64,000 bases of DNA from Arthrobacter sp. M4 (GTDB taxonomy: Bacteria > Actinomycetota > Actinomycetes > Actinomycetales > Micrococcaceae), in contig NZ_JAIWYX010000001.1 of assembly GCF_020251205.1 (NCBI RefSeq), positions 558,001 through 622,000 on the forward strand. Reading direction: 5' to 3'. The notes below the pieces were generated by a model. It saw only the letters and a program-made list of their open reading frames with translations. It ran no database searches and was not told where the DNA came from. A program made the translations under genes and the position numbers. Below, in pieces: positions 15,969-24,181 of this stretch (position 1 is its first letter; each line of letters begins with the position of its first letter).

Positions 15969-17641
15969 GCGAGAAAGTGCAGGTATCCGCCCTGGTTGGA
16001 CGGACTTTGGCGAAGCTTGGCGTTGGCCACGTTTTCGGCGTCGTCGGCAGCGGCAATTTTGACGTAACCAATGCCCTCATCAAGGAACATGTTCCCTACA
16101 CCGCAGCCAGGCATGAGGGGGGCGCGGCGACCATGGCCGATGCCTACTCCAGGATGTCAGGCAAGGTGGGCGTGGTGACAACACACCAAGGCTGCGGGCT
16201 GAGCAATGCGATTACCGGCATCGGAGAAGCCGCCAAAAGCCGCACGCCACTGATCGTACTGACGGCGGACACCCAGGGCGCAGCCGTCCGGTCCAATTTC
16301 AAGATCGACCAGGATGCGCTCGTGCGTAGTGTGGGGGCGGTTGCCGAACGGATCCATTCGCCGGAAACTGCCATCACGGATACCGTCAGGGCGTTCCGTA
16401 CTGCAGTGAATGAACGCCGAACAGTGGTCCTCAGTCTGCCGCTCGATGTCCAGGGCGCTCTGGCAGCGGACCTGGTCGAGGCCATTGAGGTCCAGGAGCC
16501 CGCCAGGATCCGGCCTGATTCCGGGTCGGTCGAGGAGCTTGTCGCCCTCATTTCCCAGGCCCGGCGCCCCGTGTTTGTGGCTGGACGAGGCGGTAGGGGC
16601 GCCCGGGACAACATCCTGGCGCTGGCCCGGCATGCAGGAGCGCTCGTTGCCACCTCGGCCGTAGCAAGCGGCCTATTTAACGGTGATACCCACAATCTCG
16701 GCATCTCCGGAGGTTTCTCCTCGCCGCTGACCGCGGAACTCATCAGCGGAGCAGACCTGATCGTTGGCTGGGGATGCACGCTGAACATGTGGACCATGCG
16801 CCACGGCCGGCTGATCTCTCCTGGCACAAAAGTGGTCCAGGTCGACGTCGAGGACGCCTCGCTGGGCGCCAATCGGCCCATAGCCCTGGGAGTGCTGGGA
16901 GATTCCGCACTCACTGCCGACGACGCGTTGAATGCCTTGCTAAGGGTCCAGCCTGACCCGGCCGAAAAGTACCGGACCGAGCAAAACGCCCTCGCCATCA
17001 AGCAGGGCTCCCGCTGGCGGGACGTGGAAACACCGGACCTCTCCACGGCGACGTCCATAGATCCGCGGGTCATCAGCAAGGAACTGGATTCGATCCTTCC
17101 CTCGGAAAGGATCGTGGCCGTCGACTCCGGCAACTTCATGGGTTATCCCAGCCAGTACCTGGCGGGGCCGGACGAGTTCGGCTTCTGTTTCACGCAGGCC
17201 TTCCAGGCCATTGGCCTGGGCCTCTACACCGCAGTTGGGGCCGCGGTGGCGCGGCCCGAGCGGCTTCCGGTGCTAGGTGCAGGCGATGGCGGGTTCCTCA
17301 TGGGCATCAATGAACTGGAGACAGCCGTCCGGCTCAAACTGCCACTGGTCTGCATCGTCTACAACGACGCCGCTTATGGCGCGGAAGTCCACCATTTTGC
17401 CGAACACCATGGTCCTGAGGACCTGGAAAGCGTGCAGTTCCCGGAAACCGACATTGCGGCCATTGCCCGGGGATACGGGGCCGACGGCGTCACTGTGCGG
17501 ACGCTTGAGGACCTGCAGCATGTGCGGGACTGGGTTTCCGTCTACCGTGACGGTCGACAGGACCGGCCGCTGGTGATCGATGCGAAGATCGCCTCCGATG
17601 CCGGCTCCTGGTGGCTTGCGGAAGCTTTCCAGGGACACTGA
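15965..17641 (+). CDS. Thiamine pyrophosphate-dependent enzyme, possible isatinate decarboxylase
   Basis: A 558-residue TPP enzyme of the acetolactate synthase/benzoylformate decarboxylase family. The catalytic Glu lies in ARHEGGA (E51). The cofactor motif is GDGGFLMG near residue 440, followed after about 25 residues by NDAAYG. Isatinate is an aryl alpha-keto acid, analogous to benzoylformate. An enzyme of this fold coupled to an isatin hydrolase gene therefore plausibly decarboxylates isatinate to 2-aminobenzaldehyde or oxidises it toward anthranilate. It is the last gene of the upper operon and is followed by a strong hairpin. Confidence 0.82.
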   Translation: MSEKVQVSALVGRTLAKLGVGHVFGVVGSGNFDVTNALIKEHVPYTAARHEGGAATMADAYSRMSGKVGVVTTHQGCGLSNAITGIGEAAKSRTPLIVLTADTQGAAVRSNFKIDQDALVRSVGAVAERIHSPETAITDTVRAFRTAVNERRTVVLSLPLDVQGALAADLVEAIEVQEPARIRPDSGSVEELVALISQARRPVFVAGRGGRGARDNILALARHAGALVATSAVASGLFNGDTHNLGISGGFSSPLTAELISGADLIVGWGCTLNMWTMRHGRLISPGTKVVQVDVEDASLGANRPIALGVLGDSALTADDALNALLRVQPDPAEKYRTEQNALAIKQGSRWRDVETPDLSTATSIDPRVISKELDSILPSERIVAVDSGNFMGYPSQYLAGPDEFGFCFTQAFQAIGLGLYTAVGAAVARPERLPVLGAGDGGFLMGINELETAVRLKLPLVCIVYNDAAYGAEVHHFAEHHGPEDLESVQFPETDIAAIARGYGADGVTVRTLEDLQHVRDWVSVYRDGRQDRPLVIDAKIASDAGSWWLAEAFQGH

Positions 17642-17670
17642 TCTTCACCGTTGGTGAGCGAAATAGCAGA

Positions 17671-17698
17671 GTAGGGCGGGGCCTGTGCCCCGCCCTAC
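17671..17698. terminator. Bidirectional terminator hairpin
   Basis: Perfect 12-bp arms GTAGGGCGGGGC and GCCCCGCCCTAC around a CTGT loop. It lies between the convergent TPP-enzyme and PaaX genes. No strong T tract follows. Confidence 0.8.
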
Positions 17699-17709
17699 GC
17701 CGCTGCGGT

Positions 17710-18573
17710 TTAGCTTGCTTCGATGACTGACTTTGCGTAGCGCAGGGCCTTTGGGCCGAGCAGCGCGTGCAGTTTTGTGAAGAGTTCCTGAGCGGCCACA
17801 CCGTGCCAGTTGCCAGGCAGATACTCTTCAGGGAGACCGGGGTCCATGTAAGGCAGCCTTCGCCATTGCGTCACCATGGGTACATAGTCGGCAAAGGCCT
17901 GCTTAAGCAGCTCTGGCGATTCGGAGGCCTCCTTTTCAAGCGTCTCCCACCGCTGCAGAACTGGTTGGTGCCGGTCCAGGAAGTCCGTATAAAGGGCCTC
18001 CAACGAAGGCAGGTCCCACCATTGGCCCACTTTGTCGTGGATCTGGTCCTCCGTGAGGTGGGTTGCCTTGAAAAGGTCCACATAGTCCATCAGCCCGGCG
18101 CGTTCAAGCTGCTGCTGAACCTCGTGCGCCAAATTGCCCGGAGCAATCCACAATCCCGGGGAAACCTGCCCGCAGCCGACGCGGGTCAGGATGGTCCGCA
18201 GCTTATGCCTCAGGTGCCTTTGAGCCTCCGGGACAGAGAAGGAGGCCAGGAGCCACTGGTCGCCTTTTTGGGCCCGCCGGGGAGCGAAAATCCGCTCGTC
18301 GCCGGCGGAAAAGACGTCCTCAAGTTCAGGTGACAGCTTGTACGCTGCGGAACCGCCGCGTTTCAGGCTGACGAGGACCCCACGTTTTTTCAACCTCGAG
18401 ACGGAGGATCTCACGCCAGCGGATTCAACGCCCAGATCGCCCAACAGCTGGATCAAGTCGGCAACGGCAAATGTTCCATCGTGGTTGCGGGCGTACAAGC
18501 CATACACGGTGACAATCAGGTGTTGATGGCGTGGCGTCGGAACAACGTCAGGGACGGCATCGGCCTTGGCCAT
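17710..18573 (-). CDS. PaaX-family transcriptional repressor (1)
   Basis: A 287-residue PaaX-type regulator. The N-terminal winged helix reads TVYGLYARNHDG and VRSSVSRLKKRGVL, the central part WLLASFSVPEAQRHLRHKLR, and the C-terminal PaaX_C part RRLPYMDPGLPEEYLPGNW. Family members respond to aryl-CoA thioesters, phenylacetyl-CoA in E. coli. In this locus anthraniloyl-CoA or a downstream CoA ester is the obvious candidate effector. ATG 18573 has GAGG nine bases upstream. It lies between the upper operon and the divergent thioesterase/RidA/lower-operon block, well placed to repress them. Confidence 0.9.
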   Translation of the reverse strand: MAKADAVPDVVPTPRHQHLIVTVYGLYARNHDGTFAVADLIQLLGDLGVESAGVRSSVSRLKKRGVLVSLKRGGSAAYKLSPELEDVFSAGDERIFAPRRAQKGDQWLLASFSVPEAQRHLRHKLRTILTRVGCGQVSPGLWIAPGNLAHEVQQQLERAGLMDYVDLFKATHLTEDQIHDKVGQWWDLPSLEALYTDFLDRHQPVLQRWETLEKEASESPELLKQAFADYVPMVTQWRRLPYMDPGLPEEYLPGNWHGVAAQELFTKLHALLGPKALRYAKSVIEAS

Positions 18574-18660
18574 TCAGCACTACCTCATTTAGCTTACGTT
18601 TCGATTTACAGTCCTAGGCTACCGCGCAACAAGGCACCGCCAGCGCTGCCGGGACAGAGG

Positions 18661-18801
18661 CTAGACGAAAATAAGTCCAGCCCAGGGAACCGTAACGGGA
18701 ATCGAACCTCCGAAGACGGACTTGAACTCTTCGTCGAGCAGGGCCTTGATGGACAGCTCCTGCGAATCCTGCTTGATTTCTTCCGAGCGTGCGGCAGACA
18801 T
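18661..18801 (-). CDS. 46-residue acidic peptide with GG-type tail, unknown
   Basis: A short ORF upstream of paaX on the same strand, with GAGGAG seven bases before ATG 18801. The first 28 residues are polar and acidic (SEEIKQDSQELSIKALLDEE, predicted helix). Then comes FKSVFGG, and the last 14 residues are hydrophobic (SIPVTVPWAGLIFV). This leader-GG-core layout resembles a peptide precursor, but no modifying enzyme or transporter gene is nearby, so the resemblance may be accidental. The start at 18801 is set by the ribosome-binding site; the frame continues upstream to 18930 without one. I do not recognise the family. Confidence 0.5.
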   Translation of the reverse strand: MSAARSEEIKQDSQELSIKALLDEEFKSVFGGSIPVTVPWAGLIFV

Positions 18802-18889
18802 CTTTGTCTCCTCAATGAAGAGCATGCAGGACGGATCAAGGAATATGTCCCCCACGCATGCAGCCTTCAACCATTTTATAGCGACTTTA

Positions 18890-18901
18890 TGACGTTCGTA
18901 A
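18890..18901. promoter_or_regulatory. TGACG-NN-CGTMA palindrome before thioesterase
   Basis: TGACGTTCGTAA in the 189-bp divergent region between the 46-aa ORF and the thioesterase gene. It matches the sites at 20108 and 36917 at every fixed position of the motif. Confidence 0.5.
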
Positions 18902-18990
18902 AGACAACACGATATGCTTTTATGTGGCATCGCTTGCGAGCGTCAGTAATCTGATATGTTTTGAACGTTCGGCATTGAGAGGAGCCTGCC

Positions 18991-19431
18991 ATGGACCGCA
19001 TGTCCCGAACGAACCCCCGCGCCAGTGTCCATCGCACCGTGGAATGGGTGGATACGGACGCATCAGGCCATCAGCACAACTCGGCCATCATCCGTTGGGT
19101 GGAGTCCGCGGAGGCCGAATTGTTCCTGCGCACCCTCAAGCTGCCGGACTATTTCCCCAGCGTTCCCAGGATCCACCAGGAGATCCACTTCAAGAAGAAG
19201 CTGTGGTTCGGGCAACAGATCACCGCCACCGTGGGCATTTCCAAACTGGGCAGGACGTCCATGACATACGCCTTCGAGATTCACGGGCATCCACATGACG
19301 GCCAGGATGGCGGCCTGGCCGCCTTTGGGACAGTGACAGTCGCCCATGTGCCACCAGGCTCGGCAAAGGCGCAGCCCTGGCCCGCGGCAGTCGTGGACGC
19401 CGTGACGTCCACGGAAGGCACTGGGATATAG
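18991..19431 (+). CDS. 4HBT-family acyl-CoA thioesterase
   Basis: A 146-residue hotdog-fold thioesterase. The start of the domain reads HRTVEWVDTDASGHQHNSAIIRWVE, here given in two parts: VEWVDTDASGH is the 4HBT active-site region (Asp in the TDASGH turn), and the long helix IRWVESAEAELF follows. GAGAGGAG precedes the ATG. Its location between the PaaX regulator and the RidA/FAH genes suggests that it releases an aromatic or ring-opened acid from CoA in the anthranilate pathway. The exact substrate is unknown. Confidence 0.85.
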   Translation: MDRMSRTNPRASVHRTVEWVDTDASGHQHNSAIIRWVESAEAELFLRTLKLPDYFPSVPRIHQEIHFKKKLWFGQQITATVGISKLGRTSMTYAFEIHGHPHDGQDGGLAAFGTVTVAHVPPGSAKAQPWPAAVVDAVTSTEGTGI

Positions 19432-19495
19432 GACCATCCACGGACCACCGGCGGGCATGACGACCCGCCCGTCAATGAGGACATAAATCAACGGA

Positions 19496-19550
19496 AAACC
19501 CCCGGCGACATCGCCCGCTCATCCAGAGCCGGCACCGTCACCGGGGGTTT
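19496..19550. terminator. Long-loop hairpin between convergent genes
   Basis: AAACCCCCGGCGAC at 19496-19509 pairs with GTCACCGGGGGTTT at 19537-19550 with one mismatch. The loop is 27 nt. It separates the convergent thioesterase and RidA genes and has T runs at the outer ends. Confidence 0.6.
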
Positions 19551-19621
19551 ACTGGCCCGCCTGTTGGACCGTCCGCCGTCGATCGCTTCTTTGCACCCGC
19601 GGACGTTCTTAGCGGCCCGCT

Positions 19622-20020
19622 TTAACGGTCCTGGATCACCGCGATTCCCTGGATTTCGATCAGGGCTTCCTTCTGCCAGAGGCGGGTGACGCCGATCCCG
19701 GCCATCGCCGGATATTCGGACCCGGCCATTTCACGCCAGATCCGCCCGATCTCCTTGCCGTTGGCGATGTAGTCGTCCACATCGGTCAGGTAGATGGTGA
19801 CGCTCACCAAATCCTCCGGCTGGCCCCCGGCCTCCCTCAGGGTTGTCAGGACGTTCGAAAATGCCTGCCTGAACTGCTCCACAATGCCGCCGGGGACGAT
19901 CTCCATGTCGCGGTTCAGCGCAGTTTGGCCACCCAGGTACACAGCGTCGCCCGCAAGAATGCCGTGGGCGTAACCGGACGGCTTGGGCAGCGACTCGGGA
20001 TTGATTGTCTTCTTGCTCAT
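19622..20020 (-). CDS. RidA-family (YjgF/UK114) protein
   Basis: A 132-residue RidA-type protein. VYLGGQTALNRDME, VEQFRQAFSNVLTTLREAGG and VTRLWQKEALIEIQG are family features; Arg113 is the substrate-carboxylate-binding arginine. The last catalytic position reads IEIQ where classical members have VEIE. RidA enzymes hydrolyse enamines and imines, releasing ammonia. The reduced product of 2-aminobenzoyl-CoA oxygenation is itself an enamine, so a catabolic deaminase role is plausible. ATG 20020 has AGGAG upstream; the very long upstream extension of this frame is antisense to the FAH and cupin genes and is not real. Confidence 0.88.
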   Translation of the reverse strand: MSKKTINPESLPKPSGYAHGILAGDAVYLGGQTALNRDMEIVPGGIVEQFRQAFSNVLTTLREAGGQPEDLVSVTIYLTDVDDYIANGKEIGRIWREMAGSEYPAMAGIGVTRLWQKEALIEIQGIAVIQDR

Positions 20021-20107
20021 TGATGCTCCTCGTGAATTCGACTGTGGGCCTCCGTTCGAAAAGGCCTCTTGTTTGGGTCCTTTCCGCCGTGCTACCTTGA
20101 GCATATG

Positions 20108-20119
20108 TGACGACCGTAA
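20108..20119. promoter_or_regulatory. TGACG-NN-CGTMA palindrome before lower operon
   Basis: TGACGACCGTAA in the divergent RidA/FAH region, 37 bp before the FAH start. It is framed by ATATGT (20103-20108) and ACATAT (20128-20133). Confidence 0.5.
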
Positions 20120-20155
20120 AAAAGTCGACATATCTAAAGGAAGGGAATCAGACGG

Positions 20156-21067
20156 ATGAAACTGGCCACACTCCGCACCGGCGCAAAGGGCACGACGGCG
20201 GCCCTCGCCGTGGGTGCCGACGGCTATCTGCCGCTGCCATATGCGAACGTTGGCGCGCTGCTGGCCGATCCCGCGTGGCGATCCATCGTCGAAGCAACTG
20301 CCGAGGCGGCCTCTTCCGCCGGATCGCGGGCAGGCGCAGGAATGATCGAGGCGGAGAATGCCGATTTTGCTTCCCTGCTGCCTGAGGCCGGGAAGGTCAT
20401 CTGCGGCGGATTGAATTACGCGGACCACATCCTGGAGATGGGCCGGGAGCTCCCGAATTACCCGACGCTCTTTGCCAAGCACGCGGACACCCTGACCGGC
20501 GCCAACGACATCATCGAAGTCAGCGGCAGCGAAAAGGTCGACTGGGAGGCCGAGCTCGCCGTCGTCGTCGGCGGCCCTCTCTACCGGGCGGGCGAAGACC
20601 AGGCGCGGGAGGCGATCGCCGGCTACACCGTGGCCAACGACGTATCCATGCGGGACTGGCAAAACCGCACACTGCAGTGGTTCCAGGGAAAGGCGTTTGA
20701 CGCGACCACTCCGGTAGGGCCGGTCCTGGTCACACCCGAGGACACTTCCGGGACCTTTGAGGTCCGGGGATATGTCAACGGGGAGCTGGTGCAGTCGGGG
20801 AACACGGACACCCTGGTCTTTGGCCCGGCCCGCCTGCTGTCCTACATTTCGCAGTTCACCATTCTTCGCCCGGGAGACCTCGTGCTGACGGGCACGCCGG
20901 GAGGAGTCGGGATGGGAATGATCCCGGCCCGGTTCCTGCAGGACGGAGACGTGCTGACCACGGAAATACCGGGCATCGGCCGCCTCGAAAACACTATCCG
21001 TATCTATTCGAACGACGGCGCGGCCGCCTCGCGCACCCCCGTCGCCACCACAACCACCAAGGAGTAA
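20156..21067 (+). CDS. Fumarylacetoacetate hydrolase (FAH) family protein
   Basis: A 303-residue FAH-superfamily enzyme. ICGGLNYADHILEMG begins the conserved core, DWEAELAVVVGG carries the metal-binding Glu pair, VANDVSMRDWQ supplies the Asp, and DLVLTGTPGGVGMGM is the C-terminal signature. Such enzymes hydrolyse C-C bonds in diketo acids (for example fumarylpyruvate in the gentisate pathway) or act as decarboxylases. As first gene of the ligase/monooxygenase operon it probably acts on a ring-fission product. It is separated from the cupin gene by 4 bp. Confidence 0.9.
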   Translation: MKLATLRTGAKGTTAALAVGADGYLPLPYANVGALLADPAWRSIVEATAEAASSAGSRAGAGMIEAENADFASLLPEAGKVICGGLNYADHILEMGRELPNYPTLFAKHADTLTGANDIIEVSGSEKVDWEAELAVVVGGPLYRAGEDQAREAIAGYTVANDVSMRDWQNRTLQWFQGKAFDATTPVGPVLVTPEDTSGTFEVRGYVNGELVQSGNTDTLVFGPARLLSYISQFTILRPGDLVLTGTPGGVGMGMIPARFLQDGDVLTTEIPGIGRLENTIRIYSNDGAAASRTPVATTTTKE

Positions 21068-21071
21068 GACC

Positions 21072-21560
21072 ATGACCGAAGTGACCGAAACCATCCAATA
21101 CCGCACGGAGGGCGACAACTCCAGGTATGCCGGCCCCGACGGCAAGGTTGTTCCCGTCGTCACCCGCGCAGGGCAGGAAGACACCAATACAGCGCAGTCA
21201 GGGGACTGCGTTCGGGTATCAGGCGTCTCCATCCAGCACACCCCTGCCACCAAGATCTGGTTCGGACAGGTGTCCAACACTCCCGGGTACCGCTCCCTCC
21301 CCCACCACCACGGCGAAGCCGAGACCGGCGGATACGTACTCCGCGGCCACGGACGCATTTACTATGGCGAAAACTACGCTGAATACACGGACATGAAAGC
21401 CGGAGACTGGGTTTTTGTGCCGCCGTTCATGCCCCACGTTGAGGCAAACATGTCCGTCACCGAAGAACTCGTCTGGCTCACGACCCGCACTCCGGAGAAC
21501 ATTGTGGTCAACCTTGACGATGTAGCGGATGAGACCCTGACCGGATACCGGCGGGCCTAA
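21072..21560 (+). CDS. Single-domain cupin, candidate ring-cleavage dioxygenase
   Basis: A 162-residue single-cupin protein. Motif 1 reads YRSLPHHHGEAETGGYVLRG (His-His-His-x3-Glu) and motif 2 reads DWVFVPPFMPHVEAN (His and Asn), so the metal ligands of a cupin metalloenzyme are complete. 3-Hydroxyanthranilate dioxygenase is of similar size, so a ring-cleaving role on a hydroxylated anthranilate derivative is conceivable; a sensory or isomerase role is equally possible. The gene lies tightly between the FAH and TesB genes in the operon (4-bp gaps). Confidence 0.8.
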   Translation: MTEVTETIQYRTEGDNSRYAGPDGKVVPVVTRAGQEDTNTAQSGDCVRVSGVSIQHTPATKIWFGQVSNTPGYRSLPHHHGEAETGGYVLRGHGRIYYGENYAEYTDMKAGDWVFVPPFMPHVEANMSVTEELVWLTTRTPENIVVNLDDVADETLTGYRRA

Positions 21561-21564
21561 CCCC

Positions 21565-22482
21565 ATGAACAGCCCAACCCCCGTCCAAACGCTGACCTCG
21601 GCGACGTTCCTGCGCGCGATGGAACTGACCCAAGTCCCCGCCCTGGTCCATGACGAAGCGTACGAGGCAACCACCCAATACGTTCCCTGGCCCAAGGCCT
21701 ACGGCGGAGACATGGTTGCCCAGTCAGCGGCGGCGATGATGCGCTCCGTCAACGGCGACCGGTTGCTGCACTCAATGCACAGCTACTTCATGCGTCCCGT
21801 GGATGTGGGGTCGACCGTCAGGTACGAAGTGGAACACCTCCGCGACGGCCGTGGCTACTCCACCCGAAGCGTCCGCGGATACCAGAACGGCAAAACCGTC
21901 TTCACGGCACTGGGTTCTTTCCAGGTTCCCGAAGATGGTGCCGACTACCAACCAGTCACGCCAGGGGACGCCGCTGCCACCGAACTCGACCCGGAATCCC
22001 TCCGCAGTGCAGCCGAGGTTCTCGCAGATATCGATAGCCCGGCCGCGAAGTACTGGTCCACTGGACGCAGCTTCGACATGCGTCACGTCCCCGGTCCCGT
22101 CTACGTTGAGGTCGAGGGCGGACGCGAAGCGCACCAGGCAATCTGGGTGAAGGCCTTCGAAAAACTGCCGCTCACCGCGGACCAGCGACTCAACGCAAAC
22201 CTTCACCGGGCAGCCCTGGCATACGTCTGCGACTACACCATCCTGGAACCCCTCCTCCGGGCCCAGGACCTTCACTGGTCTTCCCCCGGGCTCACGACGG
22301 CAAGCCTGGACCACTCCATGTGGTTCCACCGCGAAGGACGAGCGGACGAATGGGTGCTATACGCCCAAAAAGCAGTCTCCGGTCAAAGCAACAGGGGATT
22401 GGCCCTGGGCCACTTCTTCGACCAGGAAGGCCGATTGCTCGCCACCGTAGCCCAAGAGGGCATGATCCGCCCCGGATCCTAA
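21565..22482 (+). CDS. TesB-type acyl-CoA thioesterase
   Basis: A 305-residue double-hotdog thioesterase II. PKAYGGDMVAQSAAAMM (first hotdog) and HSMHSYFMRPVDVGSTVRYE are typical, and the C-terminal half has ASLDHSMWFHREGRADEWVL with the catalytic Asp. It hydrolyses CoA thioesters. In an operon with an aryl-CoA ligase and monooxygenase it may free the hydroxylated product from CoA, as in salicylyl-CoA-to-gentisate pathways, or relieve CoA sequestration. It is the third gene of the lower operon. Confidence 0.9.
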   Translation: MNSPTPVQTLTSATFLRAMELTQVPALVHDEAYEATTQYVPWPKAYGGDMVAQSAAAMMRSVNGDRLLHSMHSYFMRPVDVGSTVRYEVEHLRDGRGYSTRSVRGYQNGKTVFTALGSFQVPEDGADYQPVTPGDAAATELDPESLRSAAEVLADIDSPAAKYWSTGRSFDMRHVPGPVYVEVEGGREAHQAIWVKAFEKLPLTADQRLNANLHRAALAYVCDYTILEPLLRAQDLHWSSPGLTTASLDHSMWFHREGRADEWVLYAQKAVSGQSNRGLALGHFFDQEGRLLATVAQEGMIRPGS

Positions 22483-22515
22483 ACCGACTTCCCCAGCACA
22501 TAACAAGGAGTGGCC

Positions 22516-24168
22516 ATGAGCACATCAGCCCATGTGGACACATTTACGCGGGACCACCTGCCACCGGCCTCTACCTGGCCGGCCCTGGAATTCACCCTCC
22601 CGGAACTGCAGTACCCAGAACGGCTGAACGCCGCAGCCGTACTCATCGATGAGACTGTGGCGCACTTCGGTGCCGACCGCCCGGCGCTGCGCACTGCGGA
22701 CGGGGAGGTGTGGACCTACGGAGAGCTGCAGCTCAGGAGCAACCAGGCAGCCCAGGTACTCACCGAAGACTTCGGCGTCGTTCCCGGCAACCGCGTCATG
22801 CTACGCGGACCCAACAACCCCTGGATCGTCGCCGCCTGGCTGGGCGTACTGAAGGCGGGCGCCGTCGTCGTGACCACCATGCCCATGCTGCGTGCTGCCG
22901 AAATCCAGACACTGATCCAGCTGACCAAGCCGGCGGTGGCACTTTCCGACCACCGCGTCATCGACGCGATGAAAGCCGCCGCCGGAGACGACTTGCCTGT
23001 CCTCGCATATGGCGGGTCCGGAATCGGCGATTTCGCCGCCCGCTGTGCGGCCAAAAACGGCCAGTTCACCAGTGTCGAAACCGCAGCCGACGACGTCGCG
23101 CTGCTGGGACCGACGTCGGGCACCACCGGCGCGCCCAAGATCACCATGCATTTCCACCGCGACATCCTGGCCAACGCCGACACCTTCGCCCGGCACATCC
23201 TGCAGCCCACAGCCGAGGACGTCTTCGCGGGCTCTCCCCCGGTGGCATTCACCTTCGGCCTTGGCGGACTCGTGATTTTCCCGCTCCGGTTCGGCGCCTC
23301 TTCCCTCCTGGTGGAAAGGGCAACGCCCGTAGAACTGGCGGAACAGGCCGCGGCGGCGAAGGCAACGATTCTCTTCACCGCGCCGACCGCTTACCGCGCC
23401 ATCCTCAAGGCAGGCCGCGGAGAGCTGCTTAGCCGACTCCGGGTCGCCGTCTCAGCAGGAGAACATCTTCCCAAGGAAACATGGGAAGCCGTCTTCAACG
23501 CCACGCGAATCCGACTGGTCAACGGAATCGGCTCCACCGAACTCCTCCACGTTTTCATCTCCGCCGCCGGGGACGACATCAAGCCCGGCAGCGTAGGCAA
23601 GGCCGTGCCAGGATACCGCGCAACCATACTCGACGACCAGGGCGCAGAGCTTGGACCCAACCAGGTTGGGCGGCTTGCAGTCATCGGGCCCACCGGCTGC
23701 CGCTACCTTGACGACGCCAGGCAGGCGAACTACGTGGTGAATGGCTGGAACGTCACCGGAGACACCTTCGTCCGCGACGACGACGGCTACTTCATCTACC
23801 AGTCACGTTCAGACAACATGATCGTTTCCTCGGGCTACAACATCGGCGCCCCCGAAGTTGAGACTGCAATCGACCAGCACCCTGACGTGGTGGAGAACGC
23901 CGTTGTTGGCCGCCCTGACCCGGAACGCGGCAGTGTGGTCTGCGCCTTCATCGTCCTGCGCGCCGGCGTCATCGGCGACGATGCCAAAAAACGGGAAATC
24001 CAGGACTTCGTCAAAGCGACGATTGCCCCCTACAAGTATCCGCGGGACATCCGCTTCGTCGATGAGCTCCCCCGCAACCCCAGCGGCAAGCTGCAGCACT
24101 TCAAACTGCGCGACCGCCTGGGACACGAAAACGACCAGCTCGCCGGCGCAGCCGCAACACAGTCTTAG
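22516..24168 (+). CDS. abmG: 2-aminobenzoate-CoA ligase (benzoate-CoA ligase family)
   Basis: A 550-residue AMP-forming ligase. The P-loop TSGTTGAPK is at about residue 200. NGIGSTELLHVFIS and GWNVTGDTFVRDDDGYF are the adenylate-binding motifs, and the catalytic Lys is in NPSGKLQHFK near the C-terminus. GIGSTE-type benzoate-CoA ligases activate benzoate or 2-aminobenzoate. The neighbouring 2-aminobenzoyl-CoA monooxygenase/reductase points to anthranilate. I chose ATG 22516, five bases after AAGGAG; the GTG at 22510 overlaps that site. Confidence 0.9.
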   Translation: MSTSAHVDTFTRDHLPPASTWPALEFTLPELQYPERLNAAAVLIDETVAHFGADRPALRTADGEVWTYGELQLRSNQAAQVLTEDFGVVPGNRVMLRGPNNPWIVAAWLGVLKAGAVVVTTMPMLRAAEIQTLIQLTKPAVALSDHRVIDAMKAAAGDDLPVLAYGGSGIGDFAARCAAKNGQFTSVETAADDVALLGPTSGTTGAPKITMHFHRDILANADTFARHILQPTAEDVFAGSPPVAFTFGLGGLVIFPLRFGASSLLVERATPVELAEQAAAAKATILFTAPTAYRAILKAGRGELLSRLRVAVSAGEHLPKETWEAVFNATRIRLVNGIGSTELLHVFISAAGDDIKPGSVGKAVPGYRATILDDQGAELGPNQVGRLAVIGPTGCRYLDDARQANYVVNGWNVTGDTFVRDDDGYFIYQSRSDNMIVSSGYNIGAPEVETAIDQHPDVVENAVVGRPDPERGSVVCAFIVLRAGVIGDDAKKREIQDFVKATIAPYKYPRDIRFVDELPRNPSGKLQHFKLRDRLGHENDQLAGAAATQS

Positions 24169-24181
24169 AAGGAACCTATCC

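Noticed and set aside
18661..18801. Lanthipeptide or lasso peptide cluster
   Set aside because: Only a peptide-like ORF is present; no cyclase, protease, radical SAM or dedicated transporter gene occurs in the window.
20021..21358. Very long minus-strand open frame extending the RidA frame to 578 residues
   Set aside because: It lies antisense to the FAH and cupin genes, has low-complexity composition, and the RidA domain has its own ATG with a ribosome-binding site at 20020.
23858..24181. Upstream extension of the AbmA frame
   Set aside because: It overlaps the end of the ligase gene in another phase; the FAD motif begins right after ATG 24182.
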